Assembly (NCBI RefSeq): GCF_002902945.1
Contig: NZ_CP026103.1
Coordinates: 1,364,001 to 1,428,000, forward strand
Length of the DNA: 64,000 nucleotides
Direction of reading: 5' to 3'
Source: Paraburkholderia caribensis
GTDB taxonomy: Bacteria > Pseudomonadota > Gammaproteobacteria > Burkholderiales > Burkholderiaceae
The position numbers and the translations under genes are program-made. Within the stretch, counting starts at the first letter, position 1. The number at the start of each line of letters is the position of its first letter. Positions 9,561 to 21,036 of this stretch are shown here, in pieces. The notes under the pieces were generated by a model. It did not search any database, was not told where the DNA came from, and was given only the letters and a program-made list of their open reading frames with translations.

Positions 9561-10100
9561 ATGAGTCGCATCGCCATCCCCGCAGTCGAGAACGCAACGG
9601 GCGCCACCGCCGAAGTCTATGGACGGGTTCGCAAAATAGCCGGCGGCAGCGTGCCGAATCTGTTCGCGGCGCTCGGCCATCTCGCGCCCGCGACATTGAA
9701 TGCGGCGCTAGACGCGGAAGGCGCGCTGGCATCGAGCAGTCTGAGCAAGCAGGATCTGGAAACCATCAAGCTGCTCGTGAGCGAGCAAACGGGCTGCGAC
9801 TACTGCGTCGCCGCGCACGTGATGCTGGGCAAGATGACGGGGCTGTCGCCCGAAGCGCTTAAGCACATTCGCGCGGGTCAGGCGACTGGCGATGCCCGAC
9901 GCGACGCCCTCATCCGTTTCGTGCTGACCCTGCAGACGACCCGCGGCACGATCGGCGAAAGCGAACTCGCAGCGATTCGCGCAGCAGGCTACAGCGACAC
10001 GCAACTCGCAGAAATCTCACTGGCAATCGCCATGACGATTTTCACGAACACCTTCAACCGCATCAACGACACCGACGTCGATTTCCCGCCGGTCAAATGA
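9561..10100 (+). CDS. Carboxymuconolactone decarboxylase/AhpD-like protein
   Basis: About 179 residues. The start at 9561 has GAGG six bases upstream; an ATG four codons earlier has none. The signature EQTGCDYCVAAHVMLG holds a CxxC pair (C79, C82) and H86, the AhpD-type catalytic set that supports peroxidase or disulfide exchange activity. True CMD enzymes lack this thiol pair, so an antioxidant role is more likely than ring-cleavage chemistry. A pyridine nucleotide-disulfide oxidoreductase follows 125 bp later and could reduce it. Divergent AraC gene. Confidence 0.82.
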   Translation: MSRIAIPAVENATGATAEVYGRVRKIAGGSVPNLFAALGHLAPATLNAALDAEGALASSSLSKQDLETIKLLVSEQTGCDYCVAAHVMLGKMTGLSPEALKHIRAGQATGDARRDALIRFVLTLQTTRGTIGESELAAIRAAGYSDTQLAEISLAIAMTIFTNTFNRINDTDVDFPPVK

Positions 10101-10225
10101 CGTCGCTTTGACGCGCGGACAGGCGGCGCGATGACGTGCCGCCCGCGCCGTACACCTGGCGCGCCGACGCCGACGGACCTGTCGCGATCGTCGCGCATTC
10201 ACCCTTAGCTGGATTGGAGAAAGTC

Positions 10226-11626
10226 ATGTCTCAGGTTGAACAGTTCGATACGTTGATTCTCGGCAGTGGCCAGGGCGGCAAACTGCTGGCCTGGCATCTG
10301 GGCCGGTCAGGACAACGTGTGGCCGTGGTCGAACGGCAGTGGGTGGGCGGCTCGTGCCCGGCCGTCGCGTGCCTGCCGAGCAAGAACGAAATCTGGAGCG
10401 CGCGCGTGGCTCATCTGGCGCGGCATGCCGCTGACTTCGGCGCGACTACGGGACCTGTCACCATCGACATGGCAAAGGTTCGCGAACGCAAGCGCGGCAT
10501 GGTCGAACGTGAAGCCGCGTTTCACGTGCAGGCGTATGAATCGAGCGGCGCTGAGCTGATCATGGGCGTCGGCCGTTTTGTCGGGCCGAAGACCATCGAG
10601 GTGCAACTGAACGGCGGCGGCACGCGTACGCTCAGCGCAAGCCAGGTCGTGGTCAACGTCGGGACGCACGCAGCGATTCCCGACGTCCCGGGACTGCGCG
10701 CTGCCGAACCGCTGACGCACATCGGCGCGCTGGATCTCGACCGTGCACCCGCACATCTGATCGTCCTCGGTGGCGGCTATATCGGCGTGGAGATGGCGCA
10801 GGCTTACCGGCGCTTCGGCAGTCGCGTGACGATCATCGAGCGCGGTGCAAGACTGATGGCCCGCGAAGATGCGGACGTCGGCGCGGAGATGATGCGCATG
10901 CTTCGCGCGGAAGAAATCGATGTCGTGCTGGATGCACGGATAGTCAGCGTCGAGGGCCGCTCGGGCACGCATGTCCGCGTCGTCGTGCGCACGCCTTCGG
11001 GTGACCGGACTCTGGATGGAAGCGACATTCTTGTCGCCACCGGCCGGGTTCCCAACACAGCCGGCATCGGCCTGGAGCAAGCAGGCATCCAGCTCGACGA
11101 ACGTGGATACATTCGGGTGAACGACCGGCTGCAAACCTCGGCACCCGACGTCTGGGCAATTGGCGAAGTCGCGGGCAGTCCGCAATTCACGCATGTATCG
11201 GTCGATGACTTCAGAATCGTGCGCGACAACCTGGCAGGCGGCAATCGCAGCACTGGCGATCGTCTGATTCCGTACACGCTGTTCACCGATCCCCCGCTCG
11301 CGCGCGTTGGACTAAGCGAAAGCGATGCGCAACGTCAAGGTATCGGCGTTCGTGTCGCAATACTTCCCATGAACAACGTGCTGCGGACGGAAGCGACCGA
11401 CGAGACGCAGGGCTTCATGAAGGTGCTCGTCAGCGCAAACGACGATCGCATACTCGGCTTCACGATGATCGGCTCGGAAGCTGGAGAAGTGATGGCGGCC
11501 ATGCAGACAGCGATGATTGCGGATCTCCCGTACCAGAAACTCCGGGATGCCGTGATCTCTCATCTGACCGTCGCCGAAGGCCTTGGACCGCTGCTGTCAA
11601 GGGTGCCCAAGCGAACCGGCGAGTGA
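10226..11626 (+). CDS. FAD-dependent pyridine nucleotide-disulfide oxidoreductase (MerA/Lpd-like, no HMA domain)
   Basis: About 466 residues from MSQVEQFDTLILGSGQGG. It has two Rossmann motifs (LILGSGQGGKLLAW and LIVLGGGYIGVEMA), the redox-active pair in GGSCPAVACLPSK (C44, C49), ILVATGRVPNT, and the C-terminal interface motif SHLTVAEGL with the His/Glu pair. The group I disulfide reductase fold is certain. It lacks MerA's N-terminal metal-binding domain and C-terminal cysteine pair, and no mer gene is nearby, so mercury reduction is unlikely. It may recycle the AhpD-like protein encoded upstream, in the manner of an RclA or Lpd partner. Confidence 0.85.
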   Translation: MSQVEQFDTLILGSGQGGKLLAWHLGRSGQRVAVVERQWVGGSCPAVACLPSKNEIWSARVAHLARHAADFGATTGPVTIDMAKVRERKRGMVEREAAFHVQAYESSGAELIMGVGRFVGPKTIEVQLNGGGTRTLSASQVVVNVGTHAAIPDVPGLRAAEPLTHIGALDLDRAPAHLIVLGGGYIGVEMAQAYRRFGSRVTIIERGARLMAREDADVGAEMMRMLRAEEIDVVLDARIVSVEGRSGTHVRVVVRTPSGDRTLDGSDILVATGRVPNTAGIGLEQAGIQLDERGYIRVNDRLQTSAPDVWAIGEVAGSPQFTHVSVDDFRIVRDNLAGGNRSTGDRLIPYTLFTDPPLARVGLSESDAQRQGIGVRVAILPMNNVLRTEATDETQGFMKVLVSANDDRILGFTMIGSEAGEVMAAMQTAMIADLPYQKLRDAVISHLTVAEGLGPLLSRVPKRTGE

Positions 11627-11669
11627 GGAAGACAGGAGGCCAGGTTTAAAGAAAGGTGCGGCTGTATCG

Positions 11670-11696
11670 GATGCCCATCACCCCGTGATGGGCATC
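11670..11696. terminator. Strong hairpin after the flavoprotein gene
   Basis: Two perfect 11-base arms (GATGCCCATCA and TGATGGGCATC) are separated by CCCCG, 44 bp after the flavoprotein stop codon. No T-run follows on the plus strand, so it may be a stability or attenuating structure instead of a full intrinsic terminator. It lies between convergent genes. Confidence 0.45.
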
Positions 11697-11820
11697 GCGC
11701 GGTGGGATAAGGCGCCGCACTGATTGCTGGAATGAAGCCGACGATCAATGCTATGAACCGACCCATAAGAGACACCGATCTTTCTACAAAGCGGCGATTA
11801 GACTCGGCGACGTTTGCGAC

Positions 11821-12186
11821 TCAAAGCAGGAGCAGCAGCGCACCGAAGAAAAACAGGAAAAATCCTGTAGCAAACTGGGCTTGGAGAAAGCCGCGCCATC
11901 CTGGATAGCCATATGGCACCGGTTGGGAGTATCGGGTCGGGATTGGCAGGCGCAAAAGCCAAGTGCGCAAGGCGTGTGTGAGCGCGAGCACGCCCCCGGC
12001 CAGGATAAAAAGCGAAAACGTCCGAGGCGTATCGAACGGAATCGGAATGTCAAATACTTGCATCACAATGGGCACAAGCGCGCCTAGTACTAAAAGTCCG
12101 CATAGCAAACGATAGAGCGGAGTAAGGCTCGTCTTTAACCACGTTGGCGCGTTGCTCTTGCCTTGAGGTGGAGGCGTCCAGGTCAT
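11821..12186 (-). CDS. Hypothetical inner-membrane protein
   Basis: 121 residues, not recognised. A polar N-terminus (MTWTPPPQGKSNAPTWLKT) is followed by hydrophobic stretches at about 28-48 (LLCGLLVLGALVPIVMQVFD), 55-75 and 100-121, the last ending FFLFFFGALLLLL. That suggests three or four membrane segments. It stands next to an IS element and gene debris, and small membrane proteins in such places are sometimes orphan immunity proteins, but nothing in the sequence proves this. Confidence 0.5.
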   Translation of the reverse strand: MTWTPPPQGKSNAPTWLKTSLTPLYRLLCGLLVLGALVPIVMQVFDIPIPFDTPRTFSLFILAGGVLALTHALRTWLLRLPIPTRYSQPVPYGYPGWRGFLQAQFATGFFLFFFGALLLLL

Positions 12187-12678
12187 TCTGTTTGGCGGAT
12201 GGGGTCCGTGCGTGGAGACGGGATTTGGCCGTGATTGAATTTAACCTCATCTCACGGTCCATCGCCTGATTGTTTACGATTCCGGGATTCCCGTCGAGTG
12301 TCCAATTCTGGTCGTTCTCACCCTTTCTCATGCCCCGGCTCATCCAACTCTTGGTCTTCTTGAGACAGAAGGGCGGATAGCTGGGACGGGGAGAGGCGCT
12401 TCATTTTCCTTTCGAGCTTGCGATCGTATTGCCGGTCGTTTGGCTCTGAAGCCTGAGCCTTGCGCGCTTACTGCTGCACGAAGCGATTGAGCTCGCCAGC
12501 CAGCCGAGTTTTTGTACGGTTCGTAGCCATTTATCGATCTTGCACCGCTCCAATTCATGCGTAGCGTAAGCCTGCGACCCGATTGTCACCGATTCAGATA
12601 CTGACGTCGAGTGACTGTTTAGGCCGTTTGTGGAAGCTGAGCCTCATTGACGCTGAGGGCTTGAGTTGGTCCGTGAGC
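12187..12678. other. Region without a recognisable gene
   Basis: About 490 bp between the membrane protein and the disrupted small gene. Only short overlapping open frames are present, none with a recognisable motif or a good ribosome binding site. It looks like decayed coding DNA. Confidence 0.4.
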
Positions 12679-12799
12679 TCACTTCGGCCGTGCAAAAATT
12701 GTTCGGACTTCGGTTTTCCAGTCGAGCAGCAATTGAGCGACGCAGTTGGAATGTTCAGGATTCGCATCCAGCCCCATTCGCTCGCTCGCGATGGTGTCA

Positions 12800-12807
12800 A
12801 GGTATGC
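12800..12807. repeat. Target site duplication of the IS, copy 1 (AGGTATGC)
   Basis: Eight bases identical to those directly past the other end of the element at 14179-14186. Eight to nine bases is the usual duplication for the IS256 family. Confidence 0.88.
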
Positions 12808-14178
12808 GAGCCTGTCCGCATTTTTGTGGGCGAGGCGGTTAAAGGAATCGTTAGCCGCGCGCCTGCGTAAATCGATCGCCAAACAGAATAGCAAACTGGT
12901 TCATGGCTGACTTCCAGTCGAAGGCTGAGCGCACGTTTTTGGCCAGGACGTTGCGCAATGCCAGCCAGAGTAGCTTGATTGCAGCCTCGTCATTGGGGAA
13001 GTGACCGCGGGTCTTGATGATCTTGCGCAACTGCATGTTCAGACTCTCAATGGCGTTCGTGGTGTACACGACCCGCCGGATCTCGGGTGGAAACACGAAG
13101 AACGGCGTGACGTGCTCCCAGGCGCGCTGCCAGGACTGCACGATAGTCGGGTATTTCGCGCCCCATGGCCCATCAGCAAAGGCCTGCAGAGCCTGCTTCG
13201 CTGCCTCTTCGCTGGCAGCTGCGTAGATCGGACGCAGCGCCTGGGCGACAGCCTTGCGGTCCTTCCAGCCAGCGTATTCCAGGCTGTTGCGGATCAGATG
13301 CACGATGCAGGTCTGCACCGCCGTCTTCGGGTAAGCTGCGCCGATCGCGTCGGTCAGCCCCTTCAGGCCGTCAACGACCGCAATCAGGATGTCCTGGCAG
13401 CCGCGGGTCTTGAGTTCGTTGAACACCTTGAGCCAGAACTTCGCGCCCTCGGTCTGCTCAATCCACAGGCCCAGCACATCGCGCTGGCCGTCCGCCTGAA
13501 TGCCCAGAGCCAGATACACCGCCTTGTTGCTGACCACACCGTCATCGCGGATCTTGACCCGCAACGCGTCGAAGAAGACCACCGGATACATCGTCTCGAG
13601 CGGACGGTTCTGCCAGGCCAGCGTTTCGGCCATCACCTCGTCGGTGACCGAGCTGATGAAATCGGGCGACACCTCGGTGCCGTAGCTCTCGGCCAGAAAG
13701 GCCTGGATCTCGCGCACGCTCATGCCACGCGCGTACATCGCGATGATGCGCTCGTCAAAGCCGGTGAAGCGGCGTTCGTGTTTGGGGATCAGGATCGGCT
13801 CGAAGCTGCCGTCGCGGTCGCGCGGCAACTCGACCCGGACGACGCCACGATCGGTGATGACCGTCTTGCGGCTGGCGCCGTTGCGCTCGTTGGCCTGGCC
13901 AGCGGGTTTGGATTCGCCCGGTGGATACCCCAGATGCAGATTCATCTCCGCACCCATCGCGCGTTCGATAATCGCCTTGTTAAACGCCAGCATCAGATCC
14001 TGCACCTCGGTCGGCGTCATCGGCCCCTTGACCAGCTCGTCCAGCAGTGCTTTGGGCAGTTCAGGCAGCGGCCCTCGGGCCGCTGCCTGAGACGCCACCG
14101 TGCGTTTCTTCTTCATTGGCATATCCATGACTTTTACCTCTCATGATATGCCTCGCCCACAAAATGACGGATAGGCCC
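12808..14178 (-). mobile_element. IS256-family insertion sequence, complete
   Basis: The element is 1371 bp, bounded by 8-bp direct repeats. Its terminal inverted repeats are at about 12808-12836 and 14150-14178; over the inner 27 positions 23 match, including a common inner block TTTTGTGGGCGAGGC. It holds one transposase gene filling nearly all its length. Intact ends, intact transposase and exact target duplications point to a recent insertion. Confidence 0.9.
12851..14128 (-). CDS. IS256-family (Mutator type) transposase
   Basis: A 425-residue DDE transposase of normal length for the family. The three acidic residues fall in VVFFDALRVKIRDDG, IAVVDGLKGLTDAIG and TTNAIESLN. The signature QTCIVHLIRNS lies between the second and third. 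No frameshift or internal stop is seen, so it should be active. Start at MDMPMKKKRTV; the next Met is three codons in and cannot be excluded. Confidence 0.95.
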   Translation of the reverse strand: MDMPMKKKRTVASQAAARGPLPELPKALLDELVKGPMTPTEVQDLMLAFNKAIIERAMGAEMNLHLGYPPGESKPAGQANERNGASRKTVITDRGVVRVELPRDRDGSFEPILIPKHERRFTGFDERIIAMYARGMSVREIQAFLAESYGTEVSPDFISSVTDEVMAETLAWQNRPLETMYPVVFFDALRVKIRDDGVVSNKAVYLALGIQADGQRDVLGLWIEQTEGAKFWLKVFNELKTRGCQDILIAVVDGLKGLTDAIGAAYPKTAVQTCIVHLIRNSLEYAGWKDRKAVAQALRPIYAAASEEAAKQALQAFADGPWGAKYPTIVQSWQRAWEHVTPFFVFPPEIRRVVYTTNAIESLNMQLRKIIKTRGHFPNDEAAIKLLWLALRNVLAKNVRSAFDWKSAMNQFAILFGDRFTQARG

Positions 14179-14186
14179 AGGTATGC
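14179..14186. repeat. Target site duplication of the IS, copy 2 (AGGTATGC)
   Basis: Matches 12800-12807 exactly; within the reading frame of the split gene it encodes part of A-Y-L. Confidence 0.88.
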
Positions 14187-14457
14187 CGCGATTATCGACG
14201 CATTCGCTCCCTCATCCTGCAGCATTGAGAAAACGATGGGCAGGTACCCATAATATTCGTCGCGTGCCGCCGGGCTGTTCGCGACTCCAACCGGGTCCCA
14301 AACATAGAACAGAACTTCGTCCACTCGTCGGTACAGTTCCAGTTCATCATCGGCCAACTTGTGTCCCATCAGCTTTCCCTTATCTCACCACTCGCTCATC
14401 AAGAGACAGACACGGAAATTGTCCACGATCTAGGCGTCGGCGTCGACCGACCGCTTC

Positions 14458-14524
14458 TGGCCGACCCCGGAAATCCATCGGCAGACGACGAACGGGCCGC
14501 CTGGATCGACCCCCGAACTTCCCT
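14458..14524. repeat. 67-bp dispersed repeat, copy A
   Basis: Aligns without gaps to 35776-35842. The first 44 positions differ at only three places, and both copies end with CCGAACTTCCCT. It lies in a gap of about 295 bp between the split gene and the host-attachment gene, where no other feature is seen. Confidence 0.6.
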
Positions 14525-14664
14525 AGTCGACCCGCTGCTGCCGGTCCGGTCGCCGCAGTTTCAAGGGCCGGTATCAGAGCGGAGCAGTCACTTCGCACCG
14601 TTGCTCCCGGCCATGAAAACCGTTTTGGAGAATATACAATCCCGCGCGGGCGTATCTGCTCGTC

Positions 14665-15063
14665 TCATCGCTCCTTCCTGAGGCGCTTTTGTATTTCAAC
14701 TACGTCAAGCTCCGAGAAGTCATCGCTCACCCCCTCGAATATCAATCGCTGCGTTTCTTCGCTCAGGTCCGCGCGAACCATACCGAGAAATTTTGCTTCG
14801 GCAGCGATGATCAAGCGATGATACTTTTGATGCAAGCGTCCCTGTTCCAGGTAGTCTGCAACACGCTTCGAAAATTTCGCTTCAAGTTTTTCCTTTTGCT
14901 CACCCCGATCAAGCACTTCTGCTTCTTTATCCGTTAGTCCGGTTCCACGTCCTGCAGTGTTGACCAGATCCTCCATCTCCTGCAAATCGAGCGCTAGCCC
15001 TTGCGTCTGGAAAACACGCGCACGCTCACCATTAGCCACAATCACCCAGGTAATATCGCTCAT
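14665..15063 (-). CDS. Host attachment family protein (baeRF-like)
   Basis: 132 residues, starting MSDITWVIVANGERARVFQT, the typical N-terminus of the proteins annotated as required for attachment to host cells (Host_attach). Also seen: the internal LTDKEAEVLDRGEQ stretch and the basic YLEQGRLHQKYHRLIIAAEAKFLG. These proteins are related to the eRF1 central domain (baeRF clan); the attachment name comes from plant-associated bacteria and the molecular role is unsettled. It is cytosolic, with no signal peptide. The gene is alone and divergent from the ClpG-like gene. Confidence 0.82.
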   Translation of the reverse strand: MSDITWVIVANGERARVFQTQGLALDLQEMEDLVNTAGRGTGLTDKEAEVLDRGEQKEKLEAKFSKRVADYLEQGRLHQKYHRLIIAAEAKFLGMVRADLSEETQRLIFEGVSDDFSELDVVEIQKRLRKER

Positions 15064-15338
15064 CGCACATCTCCTTCACAGAACAAAGCATTTGACCAAC
15101 CATTCGCTGTAGAAGTGAACGTCGCGCAGCACTGCCTCGCGTGGATAGCCCGCGTCTCTATCATGGCGCAACGATCGCGATCCGACACGGCAAAACCGCA
15201 TCGAACCGACCTGGAACGGGGCAATGCGAGCCGATACATATCATCGGTACTTCCGATATTCACACAGGCCTGTCCAGTCCCTAGAATTTCTTCACCGGTA
15301 TCTCCGGCGGCGCGAGACCGTGGCCTCCGCGTTTTGCC

Positions 15339-15367
15339 TTGGAGACGACGTATCGATCGACTATATA
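15339..15367 (+). promoter_or_regulatory. Candidate promoter of the ClpG-like gene
   Basis: TTGGAG, a 17-base spacer and TATATA lie about 165 bp before the start codon, in a gap of some 470 bp (15064-15531) that otherwise holds no gene. It fits a sigma-70 promoter. No clear sigma-32 motif was found, which is unexpected for a heat-tolerance gene. Confidence 0.35.
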
Positions 15368-15531
15368 CACAGTACCTGCCCGGTCACGCGACGCCGTCCT
15401 CGCTCGCTTTGTGACTCGGGGGGAATGAGTTTTCGCTGGCACACCAATTCGGAGCAGAAGACTGTCCTGCAAAAATCCGTGCGTATCAGCGGATGGATGC
15501 AAACGCTCCATATGACGGAGGCAATTTCACC

Positions 15532-18360
<2,829 letters not shown>

Positions 18361-18604
18361 ATCACATGAGCGTTGTCTCCAATGGCGTGCTTATCGATTA
18401 GATCACTTTCAACCTGTAACCGACCTACCCGTTCTTCACTCGATCTATACAAGCAAAGACATCGGTTGTGCGCTCGTGTAAAGAGCGCACAACTCGTCAA
18501 TAACTTTTCGACTCGAGACCGTAGCCGTATATGGAAATAGAAACCTCACCACGCCATCGATCGGTGCATAAATTTCTGGTTCGGAAACCTTAACGGAGTG
18601 CGAG

Positions 18605-20881
18605 ATGACGACACGACGCGAAGTTCCAGGCATTCGCCCATATGACGGACCCGCGGGTGGGTGGGGCGCGCTCCGCGCCACGGCTCAGGCGGTCCGCCAG
18701 CAGATGGAAAGCATCTCCGCCCCAATTACGCTCATGCGGACCAACCAGCCGGATGGCTTTGATTGTCCCGGATGCGCGTGGCCTGACAAGGAACATCGCT
18801 CCACATTCCAGTTCTGCGAGAACGGTGCAAAGGCTGTCACCTGGGAAGCGACGACCAAACGTGTTCCTCCCGAGTTCTTCGCCAGCAACACCGTGACTTC
18901 CTTGTTGAAAAAATCGGACTACGAACTGGAAGACATGGGACGCCTTACCCATCCGCTCGTCTACGATCGGGCAACGGATACCTATCGTGCTGTTGAATGG
19001 GAGGACGCGTTTGCGCGCATAGGTGAAATCCTGCGGACGCTTTCGCCGGACCAGGTCGAATTCTATACCTCCGGTCGCGCCTCGAACGAGGCGGCATACC
19101 TGTATCAGTTATTTGCCCGTGAGTACGGTACAAACAATTTTCCTGATTGCTCGAACATGTGTCATGAGCCGACCAGCGTCGGCTTGCCTCGTTCAATCGG
19201 CATCGGCAAGGGAACTGTTTCGCTGGAAGACTTCGACTCGGCCGAGCTCATCATATCGATTGGTCACAATCCCGGCACGAATCATCCGCGCATGATGGGA
19301 ACGCTGCACGAAGCGTCGCGGCGCAACGTTCCCATCATCGTGTTCAATCCGCTGCGTGAGCGCGCGCTCGAACGGTTCGCCGATCCGCAGAACTTCCTCG
19401 AAATGGCAACCTATGCATCCACGCGCATTGCCTCGACCTATTTTCAGGTTGACGCAGGCGGCGATGCAGCCGCGCTGAAGGGCGTCATGAAAGCACTGCT
19501 TCAGACGGAGGCGGAGCAAGGCAATGTACTCGACCGCGAGTTTATCGCCGCGCACACGGAGGGTTTCGACGCGTTCGCCGCTGATCTCGAAGCGACGTCG
19601 TGGGACGATATCGAAAAGGCGAGTGGCCTCACGCGCCCCGATCTCGAAGAAGTCGCCCTTGCCTACGCGAAATCCAATGCGACCATCGTGACCTACGGGA
19701 TGGGCATCACACAGCACAACAAAGGCACAGCCAACGTCCGTCTGATTGCCGACCTGTTATTGCTGCGCGGCAACTTCGGCAAACCAGGTGCAGGCATCTG
19801 CCCGCTTCGCGGACATTCGAACGTACAGGGGAATCGCACGGTCGGCATTACGGAGAAGCCGTCCGGCGAGTTTCTCAAGCTGATCGAACAAACCTGCGGC
19901 TTTACCCCACCCTCGGAACACGGCCATGATGCCGTCCAGGCGATGCAGGCGATGATCGAAGGCAAATCGAAAGCGCTGATCTGCCTGGGTGGAAACTTCG
20001 CGGTCGCGTTGCCCGATCCGGAAGCGTCGTTTCCCGCCATGGCCGGGCTCGACCTGGCCGTCCATATCGGCACGAAGCTCAATCGCACTCACCTGCTGGT
20101 ATCGAAGGAAACCTACCTGTTCCCGTGCCTCGGCCGTACCGAACTCGACATGCAGGCTGGAGGTCAGCAGTCGGTGACGGTGGAAGACTCGATGTCCATG
20201 GTTCATGCATCGGCCGGCAAGCTCACCCCGGCGTCGGAACATCTGCGCTCGGAGCCCGCCATCGTCGCCGGCATGGCGCGCGCGACGCTACCCAACAGCA
20301 AGGTAGCGTGGATGGAACTCATTGGCGATTACGACAAGATCCGCGACCTGATCGAGCAGACCGTCCCGGGCTTCGAAGCGTTCAACGAACGTATCCGGCA
20401 TCCCGGCGGATTTCGCCTCCCGCTGCCGCCAACCGAGCGGCAGTGGCCCACGCCGTCCGGAAAGGCGATCTTCTCGGTCTATGACGGCGTCAAGGAAGAC
20501 GCGGACGTGCTCGGCGCAGAGAACGTACTGCGGCTCATCACGATACGCAGCCACGACCAGTACAACACCACCATTTATGCGATGGACGACCGCTATCGCG
20601 GCGTATTCGGCCGGCGTGACGTGCTGTTCATGAACGAATCCGACCTCGAAGAGCACGGGCTCGAACATGGCGACCTGGTCGACATCGAGACTATCGTCTC
20701 AGGCAGACAGTTGCGCATGAAGAACATCACCGCGATCGTGTATGCCATTGCAAAGGGCTCGGTAGCCGCGTACTACCCGGAAGCCAACGTTCTGGTCCCG
20801 CTCGACTACATCGACAAGGAGTGTGGCACGCCCTCCTACAAGTCTGTGCCAGTCAAGGTCACGCGCGCGACGGCGAGTTGA
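18605..20881 (+). CDS. FdhF/YdeP-family molybdopterin oxidoreductase
   Basis: 758 residues. The N-terminal GFDCPGCAWPDKEHR (C54, C57) is the hallmark of the YdeP group, followed by a molybdopterin-binding core (EFYTSGRASNEAAYLYQL, SNMCHEPTSVGLPRSIG, LIISIGHNPGTNHPRMMG, LRGHSNVQGNRTVG) and a C-terminal cofactor-capping domain (TIRSHDQYNTTIYAMDDRYRG). There is no twin-arginine signal, so it is cytosolic. E. coli YdeP is linked to acid resistance; the real substrate and partners are unknown. Formate dehydrogenase activity is not implied. A bd oxidase operon follows 155 bp later. Confidence 0.85.
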   Translation: MTTRREVPGIRPYDGPAGGWGALRATAQAVRQQMESISAPITLMRTNQPDGFDCPGCAWPDKEHRSTFQFCENGAKAVTWEATTKRVPPEFFASNTVTSLLKKSDYELEDMGRLTHPLVYDRATDTYRAVEWEDAFARIGEILRTLSPDQVEFYTSGRASNEAAYLYQLFAREYGTNNFPDCSNMCHEPTSVGLPRSIGIGKGTVSLEDFDSAELIISIGHNPGTNHPRMMGTLHEASRRNVPIIVFNPLRERALERFADPQNFLEMATYASTRIASTYFQVDAGGDAAALKGVMKALLQTEAEQGNVLDREFIAAHTEGFDAFAADLEATSWDDIEKASGLTRPDLEEVALAYAKSNATIVTYGMGITQHNKGTANVRLIADLLLLRGNFGKPGAGICPLRGHSNVQGNRTVGITEKPSGEFLKLIEQTCGFTPPSEHGHDAVQAMQAMIEGKSKALICLGGNFAVALPDPEASFPAMAGLDLAVHIGTKLNRTHLLVSKETYLFPCLGRTELDMQAGGQQSVTVEDSMSMVHASAGKLTPASEHLRSEPAIVAGMARATLPNSKVAWMELIGDYDKIRDLIEQTVPGFEAFNERIRHPGGFRLPLPPTERQWPTPSGKAIFSVYDGVKEDADVLGAENVLRLITIRSHDQYNTTIYAMDDRYRGVFGRRDVLFMNESDLEEHGLEHGDLVDIETIVSGRQLRMKNITAIVYAIAKGSVAAYYPEANVLVPLDYIDKECGTPSYKSVPVKVTRATAS

Positions 20882-21036
20882 CGTTGTCAGTTGCCTTTGC
20901 GCACGGGGTTTGAGGACACAACCGCAGGCTCCGTGAGTAGCGGCTTGTCGTTCAGTACGTTATACGGGTCACGTCACAATCGATCCTGGCGAGTCATCCG
21001 GCAAATGTCGTCATCAACGGGAGCTATTGACCGATT

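Larger units (their letters stand above)
12679..14369 (-). pseudogene. Small hypothetical gene split by the IS256-family element
   Basis: The 5' part starts at ATG 14369 (MGHKLADDELELYRRVDEVL, with AAGGGA six bases upstream) and runs to the target duplication at 14179-14186; the 3' part lies at 12679-12799. Removing the element and one copy of AGGTATGC restores one frame of 103 residues, joined at ..SIIAAYL/DTIASERMG.., ending IFARPK. The pattern of a WDPVGV motif followed by DEYYGYLP resembles a family of short cytosolic proteins (DUF1871-like) often found as orphan immunity-type genes. The insertion therefore inactivated an intact gene. The function is not known. Confidence 0.75.

Noticed and set aside
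10226..11626. Mercuric reductase
   Set aside because: The CX4C redox pair and His/Glu pair are general to the family, but the metal-binding N-terminal domain and C-terminal Cys pair are missing and there is no mer operon.
11560..11775. 71-codon minus-strand frame with a hydrophobic start
   Set aside because: It crosses the 11-bp hairpin and the end of the flavoprotein gene and shows no typical signal-peptide cleavage or SD.
18605..20881. Formate dehydrogenase
   Set aside because: The YdeP-type N-terminal Cys motif, absence of partner subunits and lack of a Tat signal argue against a respiratory formate dehydrogenase.
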